Origin: DATDFB01 sp035276475
Lineage (GTDB): Bacteria; Acidobacteriota; Thermoanaerobaculia; Gp7-AA8
Length of the DNA stretch: 64,000 nt
Direction of reading: 5' to 3'
Assembly: GCA_035276475.1 (NCBI GenBank)
Contig: DATELQ010000028.1
Location: forward strand, 1 to 64,000
The notes beneath the pieces are model-generated. The model saw only the letters and a list, made by a program, of their open reading frames with translations. It did not search any database and had not been told where the DNA came from. Position numbers and translations under genes: made by a program. Below are positions 1 through 8,432 of the stretch, one piece after another. Numbering within the stretch: position 1 is the stretch's first letter; each line of letters opens with the position of its first letter.

Positions 1-720
1 ATGCTCGAACGCCTGCTTCAGCGTCGCGCTCGGGGCGCTGAGCTCCGAGAACGCATCGCGGTAGATGCTGCCGACGCGCGTCAGGTTCCGCTCGCGCAGC
101 GCGTAGAGCAGCTCGCGCAATGCCTCCGCCTCCGCCGGCGCCAGATCCGTGCGGCCGATCTCGCGCTCCAGCAGTGACTGCGCGGCGCGGAGATGTTCCG
201 AGGCCACGAGGTCGGGACTCAGCGCGGCCATGGAGCGCTGCGTCGTCGAGCCGGGCGTCTGCTCGATCTGCTGCGGAGTGTGCACGTCGACCGAGCCGGG
301 GAGCTCCTTCAGCTGCGGGCTGAACTTCCCCATCATGAAAAAGAGCTCTTTCTCGTTGGCGAAGTTGCCGACGAGGCGCGCGCTCTTGGCGAGGTCGAGC
401 TGCTCCGACTCCTGCAGCATGATGAAGGCGCGGGCGCGGTCCTCGAGCGTGATCCGTTTCGCGTGGACCTTCCACGCCGTCAGCGTCCCCTGGATGAAGC
501 AGGCTTGGCCGGCGCGGATGCTCACCGCCTCCACCGTGACGTTCTCCTCGATGCGGATCGAGCCGTTCGTCGACTCGATCTCCGAGTAGTTGCCGGAGTT
601 CTGGATGACGAGGTTGCCCGGCGTCTTGATCGAGAGCTGTCCCTGCGGGTTCACGCGGATCTCCGTTCCGCGCGGGATGATCATGGTGGGGAAATTCGCT
701 TGTTCGGCGGCTGCGCTCAT
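1..720 (-). CDS. bactofilin-like polymer-forming protein (3' end outside window)
   Basis: The 240 visible codons start at an ATG that overlaps the TGA stop of the LytM peptidase gene (TGATG), so translation is probably coupled. Residues 15-120 read as short alternating polar/hydrophobic strands rich in G, V and I (for example IRVNPQGQLSI and IRIEENVTVEAVSIRAGQA), the pattern of a bactofilin beta-helix. The remainder is helical and charged. Bactofilins are cytoskeletal scaffolds and their genes often sit beside M23/LytM peptidases, as here, which supports a role in localising peptidoglycan remodelling. The C-terminus runs off the window. The family call is an inference from fold pattern and neighbourhood, not from a diagnostic motif. 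Confidence 0.55.
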   Translation of the reverse strand, partial: MSAAAEQANFPTMIIPRGTEIRVNPQGQLSIKTPGNLVIQNSGNYSEIESTNGSIRIEENVTVEAVSIRAGQACFIQGTLTAWKVHAKRITLEDRARAFIMLQESEQLDLAKSARLVGNFANEKELFFMMGKFSPQLKELPGSVDVHTPQQIEQTPGSTTQRSMAALSPDLVASEHLRAAQSLLEREIGRTDLAPAEAEALRELLYALRERNLTRVGSIYRDAFSELSAPSATLKQAFEH

Positions 721-1751
721 CACCCTCTCCTCTTCCCGACAAACGCCGGCGGCAGCGGATCGAAGTCTTTGTACTCCTTCGACGTCCTCGACTTCATCAA
801 CAGGGATGCTTCATTGGACCACTGGTAATTGAGAATGTAAATGCGCGGATCGATCGGCTGATAGACGCCGTCCTGCTCGAGCGTGCTGCGCACCTCGTAG
901 TGCAGGTGCGAGTTCGTGCTCCACCCGGTCGAGCCGACCGTGGCGATCACTTCCCCCTGCCGCACCTGCTGCCCGGCGTGCACCTTGATCGTGTCGAGGT
1001 GGCCGTAGATCGTGACGAAGCGGTCGTTGTGATTGATGGTCACGACGTTGCCGAAGCGCCACCAGGCCACGCTGTCGCGGATCGGATAGCGGCCGGCGAA
1101 GCTGATCACGCCGTCGGCCGCGGCGTAGACCGGCGTGCCGGTCGGCGCGGAGAGGTCGAGGCCTTTGTGGAAGTCGGCGGCGCGCGTGAACGGCGAGATG
1201 CGCACGCCGAACGGCGAGGTCAGGACGAACTGGTCGGCCGGCAGCGGGAGGATCGACGGCGTGTGCCGGACCATGTCGGCGTTGGCGCGCTCGTACTGCT
1301 GGAGCAGCTCGATCTGGAGCTGCAGCCGGCGCATGGCCACGCGGAGGCCGGCCTCGCGGCGATGGGCATCGTCGAGCTGGACGTCGGTCGAGTCGCTCTT
1401 GATGCCGGGGATGGAGAAGCCGCCCTTGCCGAGGTCGCGGTCGAGGCCGTAGATCGTGATCAGCTTCTCGACGCGGATGCGGTGCTCCTCGAGGCTGCGC
1501 TCGAGCGACGACATCTGCTGCACGTTCTCGTGCAGGCGCTCGCGCTGGATGTCCCGCTCCACGCGCATGCTCTTGAGGAAGTTATCCTTGTAGACGCGGC
1601 GGATGACGGTGGGCGCCGCGGCCATCGAGCCGATGAGCGCCGCCAGGAGGACCGAGAGCCCCACGATCGCAAAGACCACGCGCCGCCGGTCGAAGAAGAC
1701 GTAGCGCACGCTGCGACGGATGTCGCTCGGGACGATCTGGATCTCGATCAT
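720..1751 (-). CDS. LytM/M23 family metallopeptidase, membrane anchored
   Basis: This is a 343-residue protein with a short cytoplasmic start, one membrane segment at about residues 25-46 (FAIVGLSVLLAALIGSMAAA), a helical, probably coiled-coil stretch to about residue 160, and a LytM domain at about 175-305. Zinc-site motifs of the family are present: FHKGLDLS, YGHLD and HLHYEVR. Such enzymes cut peptide crosslinks of peptidoglycan in the periplasm, or act as scaffolds or activators when degenerate. Here the ligands look intact, so a hydrolase is likely. The gene lies between the TVP38/DedA-type gene and the bactofilin-like gene, matching the bactofilin–LytM pairing seen in other bacteria. 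Confidence 0.9.
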   Translation of the reverse strand: MIEIQIVPSDIRRSVRYVFFDRRRVVFAIVGLSVLLAALIGSMAAAPTVIRRVYKDNFLKSMRVERDIQRERLHENVQQMSSLERSLEEHRIRVEKLITIYGLDRDLGKGGFSIPGIKSDSTDVQLDDAHRREAGLRVAMRRLQLQIELLQQYERANADMVRHTPSILPLPADQFVLTSPFGVRISPFTRAADFHKGLDLSAPTGTPVYAAADGVISFAGRYPIRDSVAWWRFGNVVTINHNDRFVTIYGHLDTIKVHAGQQVRQGEVIATVGSTGWSTNSHLHYEVRSTLEQDGVYQPIDPRIYILNYQWSNEASLLMKSRTSKEYKDFDPLPPAFVGKRRG

Positions 1752-1791
1752 GGCACCGCTGCTCCGCGCGGACTGCGACGCGGGTCAGCCA

Positions 1792-2487
1792 CTATAGCAC
1801 ACGGTCCGGTGCAGTCTTCCGGCCGGCGAAGCGCTTGATGAGCGTCGGAATCAGCGCCAACAGGATGAGCAGCCCCGCTACTTTCGCCAGCGTGATCACG
1901 GCGTCGCGCTCCGTCATGGTGCCGCTGAAAAGCGCGTCCGCGGAATAGGCAAAAACAAAGTGCGCCGGAAGCGTGCCGAGCAGCGTAGCCAGGAAGTAGA
2001 CGCCGAACGGGAAGCGCGCCACGCCGGCGCCGTAGTTCCACATCGCGAACGGCGGCCCGGGGATGAGGCGGACGATGAGCATGGTCTGGAATCCGGCGCG
2101 CTTGATCTGCCGCGTGACCGCCGCGCCCGCCTTGCCGAAGCGGTCGAGCAATCCTTCGCCGAGGTAGCGGCCGAGGAAGTAGGAGAGCGAGGCGCCGAGC
2201 ATGCCGCCGGCGATCGCGTACGTCAGGCCGAGCTTCCACCCCCACAGCGCGCCGGCGACGGCGATGAAGACGGTGGCCGGCACGGCGAAGATGCAGCCGA
2301 TGCCGTAGGCGAGCACGAGAGCGAACGGCGTCCACCAGAGCGACTGCACGTGCGCGCGCTCGCTCGACACCCAGGCGCGGGCGTGGGAGATCGTGAGCTG
2401 CTGGCGCAGCGGCGACATCAGCACCGCCACGACGACGGCGACGATGACGAGGACCACCGCGATTTTGACCGCGTGGCTCGCCTTCAT
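1792..2487 (-). CDS. TVP38/TMEM64 (DedA/VTT-type) membrane protein
   Basis: This is a 231-residue integral membrane protein with about five or six hydrophobic segments. It carries the VTT/SNARE-associated core: GALWGWKLGLTYAIAGG, then a long basic cytoplasmic segment, then RLIPGPPFAMWNYGAG. The F-x-R-x-x-P and N-Y-x-x-G elements are typical of the TVP38/TMEM64/DedA superfamily, which includes lipid scramblases and undecaprenyl-phosphate translocases. The ATG overlaps the TGA of the upstream STN-like gene (ATGA), indicating coupling. The longer upstream reading frame covers the neighbouring gene out of frame and was rejected. The lipid substrate cannot be read from the sequence. Confidence 0.85.
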   Translation of the reverse strand: MKASHAVKIAVVLVIVAVVVAVLMSPLRQQLTISHARAWVSSERAHVQSLWWTPFALVLAYGIGCIFAVPATVFIAVAGALWGWKLGLTYAIAGGMLGASLSYFLGRYLGEGLLDRFGKAGAAVTRQIKRAGFQTMLIVRLIPGPPFAMWNYGAGVARFPFGVYFLATLLGTLPAHFVFAYSADALFSGTMTERDAVITLAKVAGLLILLALIPTLIKRFAGRKTAPDRVL

Positions 2488-2768
2488 TGTTTCTTTTCGA
2501 CCGCGACAACGTCGTCGGAGACCTCGGCGGCGAGACCCATGGTGCGGAAGACGACGTCGAACGCCGTCCGGCACGGCACGTCCGTGAAGTAGAACGTCCC
2601 CTTGCCCGACACGTCCGGATCGATGATGAGGTTCTTGATCGCGCACTGCTTCTGCATCGACTTGAGGATGACGTGAACGTCTTCGTCCTTGACGTCGAGC
2701 GTGACGGCCGGCGGCTTCGCCGCGGCGGCGAAGAGGAAGAGCGCGACGACGGGGAGAAGCCGCCTCAC
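2484..2768 (-). CDS. small exported protein with an STN/secretin-N-like domain
   Basis: This 94-residue protein starts at a GTG that overlaps the thiolase stop (GTGA). It has a short signal peptide (RRLLPVVALFLFAAAA) followed by one compact domain. The stretch VTLDVKDEDVHVILKSMQ, then LIIDPDVSGKGTFYF, then a region ending in VVAVEKKQ, follows the pattern of the secretin/TonB short N-terminal (STN) domain: no catalytic residues, two conserved-looking cysteines. STN domains normally sit at the N-terminus of secretins or TonB receptors, so a free-standing one is an accessory. Function is unknown. Its position between a thiolase and membrane or cell-wall genes gives no clear pathway. Confidence 0.7.
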   Translation of the reverse strand: MRRLLPVVALFLFAAAAKPPAVTLDVKDEDVHVILKSMQKQCAIKNLIIDPDVSGKGTFYFTDVPCRTAFDVVFRTMGLAAEVSDDVVAVEKKQ

Positions 2769-3919
2769 GCGCTCTCCACAATCATGGCAATCCCCTGCCC
2801 TCCGCCGATGCACGCCGAAGCCAGGCCGTAGCGCTGCTTGCGGCGGCGCAGCTCGTAGAGGAGCGTCAGCACGAGGCGCGTGCCGGAGGCGGCCAGCGGG
2901 TGGCCCAGGGCGATCGCGCCGCCGTTGACGTTGAGCTTCTCCCGGTCGATGCCGAGCTCTTTGATCACTGCGAGGATCTGGCCGGCGAAGGCCTCGTTGA
3001 TCTCGATGAGATCGAGGTCGTCGAGCTTCATCCCGGCGCGCTTGAGCGCGATCTGCGTCGCCGGCACCGGGCCGATGCCCATGATCTCCGGATCGCAGCC
3101 CGAGATGCCCCAGGAGACGATGCGCCCGAGGGGCTGCTTGCCGTTGTGGGATTCGCTCACGACCACCATCGCCGCGCCGTCGACGATGCCCGAAGCGTTG
3201 CCGGCGGTGACGAAGCCGTCCTTCGCGAATGCGGGGCGCAGCTTGGCCAGGCCCTCCATCGTCGTGTCGGGGCGGAGGTGATCGTCGTCCGTGATCGTCT
3301 TCTTCCCCGCGGTCACGGGGACGATCTCGTCCTTGAACTTGCCGTTCTTCGCCGCCTCGCCCGCGCACTGCTGGCTGCGCAGCGCGAACTCGTCCTGCTG
3401 CTCGCGGCTGATGTCGTACTTGCGCGCGAGGTTGTCCGAGGTCTGGGCCATGTAGTAGCCGCAGTACGTGTCGAGGAGCGCCACCATGAGCGAGTCTTCC
3501 ATCGGCGCCTGGCCGAGACGGAGACCCTTGCGCGCGCCGCGGATGACGAACGGCGCCTGCGACATGTTCTCCATGCCGCCGGCGAGGACGCGCGACGCCT
3601 CGCCGAGCTCGATCTGCTCGGCGGCGCTGATGATCGACTGGATGCCGGAGCCACAGAGGCGGTTCACCGTCAGCGCCGGGACGTTCTTCGGCACGCCCGC
3701 CTTGAGGCCGACGTGGCGCGCGCCGTAGATGGCGTCGCCCGAGGTTTGCAGGGCGTTGCCGACGATGACGTGGTCGATCTGCTCCGGCGCGACGCCGGAG
3801 CGGGAGAGGGCTTCCTTGGAGGCGATGGCGGCGAGATCGATGGCGCTCGTGTCGCTGAAGTGGCCGTTGTACTCGGCCATCGGCGTGCGCGCGCCGTCGA
3901 GGATGTAGATGTCTTTCAT
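2765..3919 (-). CDS. acetyl-CoA C-acetyltransferase (thiolase)
   Basis: This is a 384-residue thiolase. The nucleophile cysteine lies in NRLCGSGIQS (about residue 88). The second active-site set is NEAFA, GHPLAASGTR and the distal catalytic cysteine in CIGGGQG. The enzyme condenses or cleaves acetoacetyl-CoA or 3-ketoacyl-CoA in the cytoplasm. With the crotonase (30929-31711) and 3-hydroxybutyryl-CoA dehydrogenase (31715-32599) elsewhere in the window it would complete a C4-CoA interconversion route. No Shine-Dalgarno is obvious. A TATAGT box lies only about nine bases before the ATG, so the mRNA may be nearly leaderless. It heads a tightly overlapping set of genes. Confidence 0.95.
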   Translation of the reverse strand: MKDIYILDGARTPMAEYNGHFSDTSAIDLAAIASKEALSRSGVAPEQIDHVIVGNALQTSGDAIYGARHVGLKAGVPKNVPALTVNRLCGSGIQSIISAAEQIELGEASRVLAGGMENMSQAPFVIRGARKGLRLGQAPMEDSLMVALLDTYCGYYMAQTSDNLARKYDISREQQDEFALRSQQCAGEAAKNGKFKDEIVPVTAGKKTITDDDHLRPDTTMEGLAKLRPAFAKDGFVTAGNASGIVDGAAMVVVSESHNGKQPLGRIVSWGISGCDPEIMGIGPVPATQIALKRAGMKLDDLDLIEINEAFAGQILAVIKELGIDREKLNVNGGAIALGHPLAASGTRLVLTLLYELRRRKQRYGLASACIGGGQGIAMIVESA

Positions 3920-4668
3920 GTCGACCGGACTATACCTTTCCTGGCCAGTGCAATAATCCCGGCGGCTTCAACCGCGATCATCCAGACGCTCCCCTCGATA
4001 CCGAAGGCGCCGCCGGTAATCGACGGCGAGCCGGCCGCGCGCGCCGTCAGCACGGTCGCACCGGCAATGTAGCCGCTCACGCCGTAGCCGAGGATTGGGC
4101 CGGAGAGGACGTTCCAGCCGAAGTGGATGCCGATCGGCAGCCAGAGGCGTTGCGTCCGCTCGTACGCGAGCGCCAGGAGCACGCCGGCCAGGAGGAGGTT
4201 GACGAGGGCGATGGGCGTGACGCCGGCGTTGTCGCCGTGCATGGCCGCGAAGACGATCGCGGTGATGGCGATGGCGCCGCCGCGGTTCCACGTCCGCAGC
4301 TTCTGGTAGACGTAGCCGCGGAAGGTGAGCTCCTCGTGAAACGCGGCCGGCAGGAAGACGATGACGATCTCGAGCCACGGAAATCCGCCGCCAACTCCGT
4401 GCCGCAGCGGCGACGTGAGGACGATGAGGAGGTCGCCGGCGACGATGAGGGCCGCGGCGAAGGCGATGCCTTTCCCGGCCTCCGCGAGCGCGACGCTGGG
4501 CGGCGCAGCGAGGCCGATCGACCAGTGGCCGCGCTCCGCGATCGCGATGGTGACGACGGTGGCAATGACGATGGCGGCGAGGTCGACCCACTTGAAAAAC
4601 GGCCACCCCGCCGCGGCGGCGGCGCTGCCGAGGGAGAAGAATGTGGCAAGATAGACCGCACACAACAA
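3916..4668 (-). CDS. CPBP family intramembrane glutamic endopeptidase
   Basis: This is a polytopic membrane protein of about 250 residues with the CAAX/CPBP (Abi) signature motifs in order: EELTFRGY (E-E-x-x-x-R), then MHGDN, then HFGWNVLSGP. Family members include prenyl-protein endopeptidases and bacteriocin-immunity proteins; the substrate here is unknown. No ATG is available in frame upstream of the first membrane helix. A TTG pair at 4663-4668 is the most plausible start, leaving only 27 bases to the divergent doxX ATG, so the exact start is uncertain. The 3' end overlaps the thiolase start by four bases. Confidence 0.8.
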   Translation of the reverse strand: MLCAVYLATFFSLGSAAAAAGWPFFKWVDLAAIVIATVVTIAIAERGHWSIGLAAPPSVALAEAGKGIAFAAALIVAGDLLIVLTSPLRHGVGGGFPWLEIVIVFLPAAFHEELTFRGYVYQKLRTWNRGGAIAITAIVFAAMHGDNAGVTPIALVNLLLAGVLLALAYERTQRLWLPIGIHFGWNVLSGPILGYGVSGYIAGATVLTARAAGSPSITGGAFGIEGSVWMIAVEAAGIIALARKGIVRST

Positions 4669-4695
4669 GGTGATGGGCGCGAGGATCCGCGAGAC

Positions 4696-5184
4696 ATGAA
4701 GAAGTGGACGACCGACGTCACTGCGCTGCTGCTGCGCCTGGCCGCGGGGCTGATCTTCCTCCCCCACGGCTACGGGAAGGTGTTCGGCGCCGGCGGCCCC
4801 GCCACGTTCGCCCAGGACATGCCCTCCTACGGGCTGCCCGTATTCCTCGGCTACGTCGCCGCGTACTCCGAGCTGATCTGCGCGATCCTGCTCCTGGCCG
4901 GGCTTCTCACGCGACTCGATGCGCTCCTCCTCGGATGCACGATGTTCGTTGCCGTGTTCATCGTGCAGCTCCCCGATGCTCTCCGCGACCCCCAGGGCGG
5001 CGGGAACAAGCTGTTCGCCGCCCTCCGCGGAATCGAGCTGCCGCTGGCACTGCTGGTGATCTGTGTCGCCCTGCTGCTCCTGGGCGGCGGGCGATTGTCG
5101 CTCGATTCGCTGCTGCGAGTCGATGAGCGGGTGGGCGGGTTGGTGGGAAAGCGAGGACAGGCACAAGTGCCTGTCCCCCACTGA
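4696..5184 (+). CDS. DoxX family membrane protein
   Basis: This is a 162-residue protein with four predicted membrane helices. It starts MKKWTTDVTALLLRLAAGLI and carries the DoxX-type FLPHGYGKVFG, the central YVAAYSELICAILLLAGLLTR and a helical C-terminus. DoxX proteins are small quinone- or oxidoreductase-linked membrane components of poorly defined function. The last ten codons or so (GQAQVPVPH) are encoded by a near-perfect palindrome (5155-5176), so the C-terminal tail appears to come from a repetitive element inserted at the end of the gene. Confidence 0.85.
   Translation: MKKWTTDVTALLLRLAAGLIFLPHGYGKVFGAGGPATFAQDMPSYGLPVFLGYVAAYSELICAILLLAGLLTRLDALLLGCTMFVAVFIVQLPDALRDPQGGGNKLFAALRGIELPLALLVICVALLLLGGGRLSLDSLLRVDERVGGLVGKRGQAQVPVPH
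5155..5176. repeat. REP-like palindrome at the 3' end of doxX
   Basis: Perfect 10-base arms GGACAGGCAC and GTGCCTGTCC are separated by AA. The element lies inside the last codons of doxX and just before the convergent exbD stop. The core GTGCCTGTCC resembles REP elements mobilised by Y1 (RAYT) transposases in other bacteria; no such transposase is in this window. It could double as a bidirectional terminator, although no T-tract follows. Confidence 0.7.
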
Positions 5185-5191
5185 TGACTGA

Positions 5192-5599
5192 TTACTGCGC
5201 CGCTTCGACGATGATCCCGATGTTCTTCGCCCCGCTCGTGCGGGCCATGTCCAGGAACGACATCGTTGTCTCGTAATCGACGTCGGGCGAGCCTTGGAAG
5301 AACACCATCTTGCTGGTATTGCCGTGCAGGATCTCGCGCATGCGCTGCGGGAACTGGTCGAGGGGCACCGTGTCCTTGTTGATCATCACGGTCTTATCGG
5401 GCTGGAGCCGAAGGATGATCTGGTCCTGCACCGCGGACGGAGGGAGGTTCGCGGGCGCCTTCGGCGGGACCTTGACGAGGTAGCCCATCTGCACGACCGG
5501 CGTGATGACCATGAAAATGATCAGCAGCACGAGGACGACGTCGACGAGCGGCGTCACGTTGATGTCAGAGCGGAGTGAACCGCCGCCACCTACTTGCAT
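5192..5599 (-). CDS. exbD: ExbD/TolR family biopolymer transporter (second copy)
   Basis: This is a 135-residue single-pass protein. It has the ExbD/TolR N-terminal motif SDINVTPLVDVVLVLLIIFM, in which the membrane-embedded aspartate conducts protons with ExbB, followed by a periplasmic domain of about 90 residues. It is the last gene of the operon TPR–tonB–exbB–exbD–exbD and abuts the first exbD copy without a gap. Two non-identical exbD genes in tandem are common in Acidobacteriota and Bacteroidota Ton systems. It helps energise outer-membrane TonB-dependent transport. Confidence 0.93.
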   Translation of the reverse strand: MQVGGGGSLRSDINVTPLVDVVLVLLIIFMVITPVVQMGYLVKVPPKAPANLPPSAVQDQIILRLQPDKTVMINKDTVPLDQFPQRMREILHGNTSKMVFFQGSPDVDYETTMSFLDMARTSGAKNIGIIVEAAQ

Positions 5600-6052
5600 T
5601 TACACGGCCCCCTGTTGCGGCGATCTCTTGGGCTGAGCGATCAGGCCGACGTTGTTGAACCCCACCTCGCGGCAGGCCTTGAGCACGTCGAGCACCGCGC
5701 CGTATTTGACCAAACGGTCGCCCTTCACGGCGATCTCGCGGTCCGGCGTGCGCTGGTGAATGTTCTCGAGCTCGGACTGCACCTGCTGTTTGATCACCAC
5801 CGTCGAGCCGAGGTAGACCGAGCCGTCGCTCTTCACCGAGATGATGAGCTGCTTCTCCGTGTCCGGCGTCTTCTCCGGCTCTTCCGTCACCGGAAGATTG
5901 ACCGGCACGCCCTTCTGCAGCATGGGCGTGACGACCATGAAGATGATCAGCAGCACGAGACAGACGTCGACGAGCGGCGTGACGTTGATGTCCGCGTTGA
6001 GCGCCGTCTTCTGCAGCTTTCCGAGGGAGCTATGCCACCGATGATTTTTCAT
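5600..6052 (-). CDS. exbD: ExbD/TolR family biopolymer transporter (first copy)
   Basis: This 150-residue protein carries the motif NADINVTPLVDVCLVLLIIF, with the proton-conducting aspartate in the single membrane helix, and a longer periplasmic part than its neighbour. The N-terminal 20 residues are basic and cytoplasmic. The gene overlaps the end of exbB by 23 bases, so expression is coupled. It differs clearly from the following ExbD copy outside the membrane motif, which suggests the two form a heteromer or serve different TonB partners. Confidence 0.93.
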   Translation of the reverse strand: MKNHRWHSSLGKLQKTALNADINVTPLVDVCLVLLIIFMVVTPMLQKGVPVNLPVTEEPEKTPDTEKQLIISVKSDGSVYLGSTVVIKQQVQSELENIHQRTPDREIAVKGDRLVKYGAVLDVLKACREVGFNNVGLIAQPKRSPQQGAV

Positions 6053-6722
6053 TCCCGGAGACTTCCTTCATGAAGTAGATGGCCATCTCGGAGCCGGAGT
6101 TGGACATCTCGACGGTGAAGCGGTCGATGCGGTTCTGGAAGTAGTTGTAGGCCCAAACCGCCGGGATGGCCACGCCGAGGCCGAAGGCCGTGGTGATGAG
6201 GGCCTCGGCGATACCGGCCGACACCGAAGCGATACCGCCGCCCGACGTCGCCATCTTCTCGAACGCGTGAATGATGCCGAGAACCGTGCCGAAGAGGCCG
6301 ACGAACGGCGCCGTCGCGCCGATGGTGGCGAGAACGCCGAGGTTCTCTTTCAGCTCCGCGACCGTGATCATGGCCGTGCGGTCCATGCCCTGGCGCGCGG
6401 CCTCGACCGGCATCTCCGGATCGACGAGCTTCTTATCGCGGCGCGCCGCTTCGAACTCGAGCAGCCCGGCCGAGATGACCTTGGCCAGGTGGCTCTGCTT
6501 GTATTTCTTGGTGATGTCGATGGCCTGCTGATAATCGCCGCGGGTCAGCACGTTCGAGAGCGCGCCGAGGAGCTTGAGCGACTGGTTCTTGGCCTGCTGG
6601 AACGTGATGAAGCGCTCGATCATCACCCACAGCGAATAGATCGACATGATCGCCATGAGAATGACGACCCCCTTGGCGAGCGGGGACATCGAGGTCCAAA
6701 GTGCGCCGTAACTCATATCCAT
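6030..6722 (-). CDS. exbB: MotA/TolQ/ExbB proton channel family protein
   Basis: This 230-residue protein has three membrane helices: about residues 15-35 (VVILMAIMSIYSLWVMIERF), about 135-160 and about 175-195. The family core LGVLATIGATAPFVGLFGTV is present, with the pore-lining threonine/serine pattern. It is the stator channel that couples proton flow to TonB through ExbD. It sits between tonB and two exbD genes in one operon. Confidence 0.95.
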   Translation of the reverse strand: MDMSYGALWTSMSPLAKGVVILMAIMSIYSLWVMIERFITFQQAKNQSLKLLGALSNVLTRGDYQQAIDITKKYKQSHLAKVISAGLLEFEAARRDKKLVDPEMPVEAARQGMDRTAMITVAELKENLGVLATIGATAPFVGLFGTVLGIIHAFEKMATSGGGIASVSAGIAEALITTAFGLGVAIPAVWAYNYFQNRIDRFTVEMSNSGSEMAIYFMKEVSGNEKSSVA

Positions 6723-6764
6723 GGTGTGTTCCCTCCAAAATCGTCCGGACCAGCCGGTGATGTT

Positions 6765-7514
6765 TTAGTTCAGCTTGAAGTTGACGGTGAGGTTGAAGAT
6801 GACGTCGACCGGCTGGCCGTTGAGCGTCCCCGGCTTGAATTTCCACTTTTTCACGGCCTCGACCGCGGCCTGATCGAGCCCGAACGGCAGCCCTTTGAGG
6901 ACCTGCACGTCGCGCACGCTGCCGCTCTTGTCGATGATGCACTCGACGATGACGATGCCGGAGATGCGGGCCTTGCGGGCCACTTCCGGATACTGCGGCT
7001 CGACGCGGCTGATCGTGACGGGGGCCTTGACGTCGCCGCCGACGCGCAGCGGGGCCTGCTCCTTCGGCGGAGGGGGTGCGGTGTCGGTGATGACGCCGCC
7101 GACGGTGCCGCCGACCACGCCTCCGACCACGCCGCCTTCCACGCCGCCCTCAACGCCGCCGGTCACGCCGGCGCTCGCCGACGGCTGCGCCGCCACCGGC
7201 TGCACCTTTTCCGGCACCTGCGTAGGGGCCATCTCCTGGATGTTCTTCGGGACTTCGACCGGCTTCACCTGCGTCTGCACCGGCGCCGCTTTGGGTGGCG
7301 GCGGCGGGGGCGGAGGCGGCGGCGGGGGGGCGGCGGCCATCGAATACTGGGCCACCTGCGCCGGAGAGTTGGTGGGGAACGAGACGTTCCAGATCGCGCC
7401 GACGACCACCGCCACGATGATGACCACGTGGAGGCCGATCGAGACCGGCAGCGTCAGGTACCTCTGGATTCCGACCTTGTGCTTCTTCGATTCGACGACG
7501 GTAGTTTCGAACAT
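6765..7514 (-). CDS. tonB: TonB family energy transducer
   Basis: This 249-residue protein has an N-terminal cytoplasmic tail, one membrane helix (about 24-45), then a run of twelve prolines, a Lys/Pro/Val/Gln linker, a run of GG-V/E repeats (GGVEGGVEGGVVGGVVGG), and a C-terminal TonB domain (about 165-249) with RVEPQYPEVARKARISG and VIVECIIDKSG. TonB spans the periplasm and pulls open outer-membrane receptors. The glycine-valine repeat between the proline tract and the C-terminal domain is unusual for TonB and may act as a second flexible spacer. It is located in the TPR–tonB–exbB–exbD–exbD operon. Confidence 0.93.
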   Translation of the reverse strand: MFETTVVESKKHKVGIQRYLTLPVSIGLHVVIIVAVVVGAIWNVSFPTNSPAQVAQYSMAAAPPPPPPPPPPPPKAAPVQTQVKPVEVPKNIQEMAPTQVPEKVQPVAAQPSASAGVTGGVEGGVEGGVVGGVVGGTVGGVITDTAPPPPKEQAPLRVGGDVKAPVTISRVEPQYPEVARKARISGIVIVECIIDKSGSVRDVQVLKGLPFGLDQAAVEAVKKWKFKPGTLNGQPVDVIFNLTVNFKLN

Positions 7515-7520
7515 GTGCGC

Positions 7521-8339
7521 CTAGCTTTTCTTCGCTCCGGCAGCGGCCTTCTTCTGTCTGATGATCTCTACGGCCCGGTTGCGAACTTCATCGGCCCTCT
7601 TGATGTCTTCCTGAGCTTTGAGCGGATCCGTTTCCGTCAAAGCCTGCTGCCGCCAGAGGAGGTTGAGGTAAGCCATCGCCTCGAAGTAGTCCGTTTTCAT
7701 GTCGATGGCGTGCTGCAGCGCGGCCTTCCCCTTCTCGATGATGGAGATCTTTTCGTTCAGGTCGGCCGGCGGGTTCTTCGACACCTTCTCGTAGCAGACG
7801 ACGCCGAAGATGTAGAACGACTCCGGGTTCTTCGAGTCGAGAAGGGTGATCTTCTGGTACCAGTTGAGCGACTCGTTGAAGTCGCCCTGTTTGGCGTACA
7901 GCGTGGCGATCGACTTGACCGCCTCGAGGTCCGCCGGGTGGGCCTGCAGGTAGGCGCGGAAGTAGTCGATGGCCTGCGAGGTCCGGTTCGCGTTGAGGTA
8001 CATGTTGATCAGCGCGTCGCGGGCGATGCGGTCGTCGGGGCGCTTCTTGAGGTATTGGGTGAGCTCGGCGATGGCGGCGTCGGCGTGCGCTTCGTTCTGC
8101 GGGGACTTGTCGTCGGGGACGTAGAGGCCGATCTGGGAGTAGCCGACCATCCGGTCGAGGTCAGGGAAGCTCGGGTCGATCTCGCGGGCATGAATGTAGC
8201 CCTTGAGGGCGTCGGCGTAGTGTTCCTGCTCGTAGGCCGCGTTCGCGTCTTTGATCGCCATCCGGGCTTTGATCTTCTGACAGCCGAACGAGTACAGGGA
8301 AAGCATCAGTGCCGCGACGAGGCACAGCTTCGTTTTCAT
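7521..8339 (-). CDS. TPR-repeat exported (lipo)protein, first gene of the Ton operon
   Basis: The protein has about 272 residues from the ATG at 8339. The start is chosen because a signal sequence follows (KTKLCLVAALMLSLYSFGC); a longer frame upstream would run through the promoter. The cysteine after SFG could be lipidated, although the lipobox is poor. The body consists of tetratricopeptide repeats (for example NAAYEQEHYADALKGYIHAR and FRAYLQAHPADLEAVKSIAT), ending in a basic Ala/Lys tail. A strong promoter lies about 95-120 bases upstream. As first gene of the TonB/ExbB/ExbD operon it may be a periplasmic assembly or docking factor for that machinery, which is inference from context. Confidence 0.88.
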   Translation of the reverse strand: MKTKLCLVAALMLSLYSFGCQKIKARMAIKDANAAYEQEHYADALKGYIHAREIDPSFPDLDRMVGYSQIGLYVPDDKSPQNEAHADAAIAELTQYLKKRPDDRIARDALINMYLNANRTSQAIDYFRAYLQAHPADLEAVKSIATLYAKQGDFNESLNWYQKITLLDSKNPESFYIFGVVCYEKVSKNPPADLNEKISIIEKGKAALQHAIDMKTDYFEAMAYLNLLWRQQALTETDPLKAQEDIKRADEVRNRAVEIIRQKKAAAGAKKS

Positions 8340-8432
8340 CGATTGCTTGACTCCCGAACTTGGTTTCGCAGAACTCTTGGTGCGCGGGCAGATAGGCGTT
8401 GACCGGCCATCCCTGGAAAAAACAGGGCCGCG

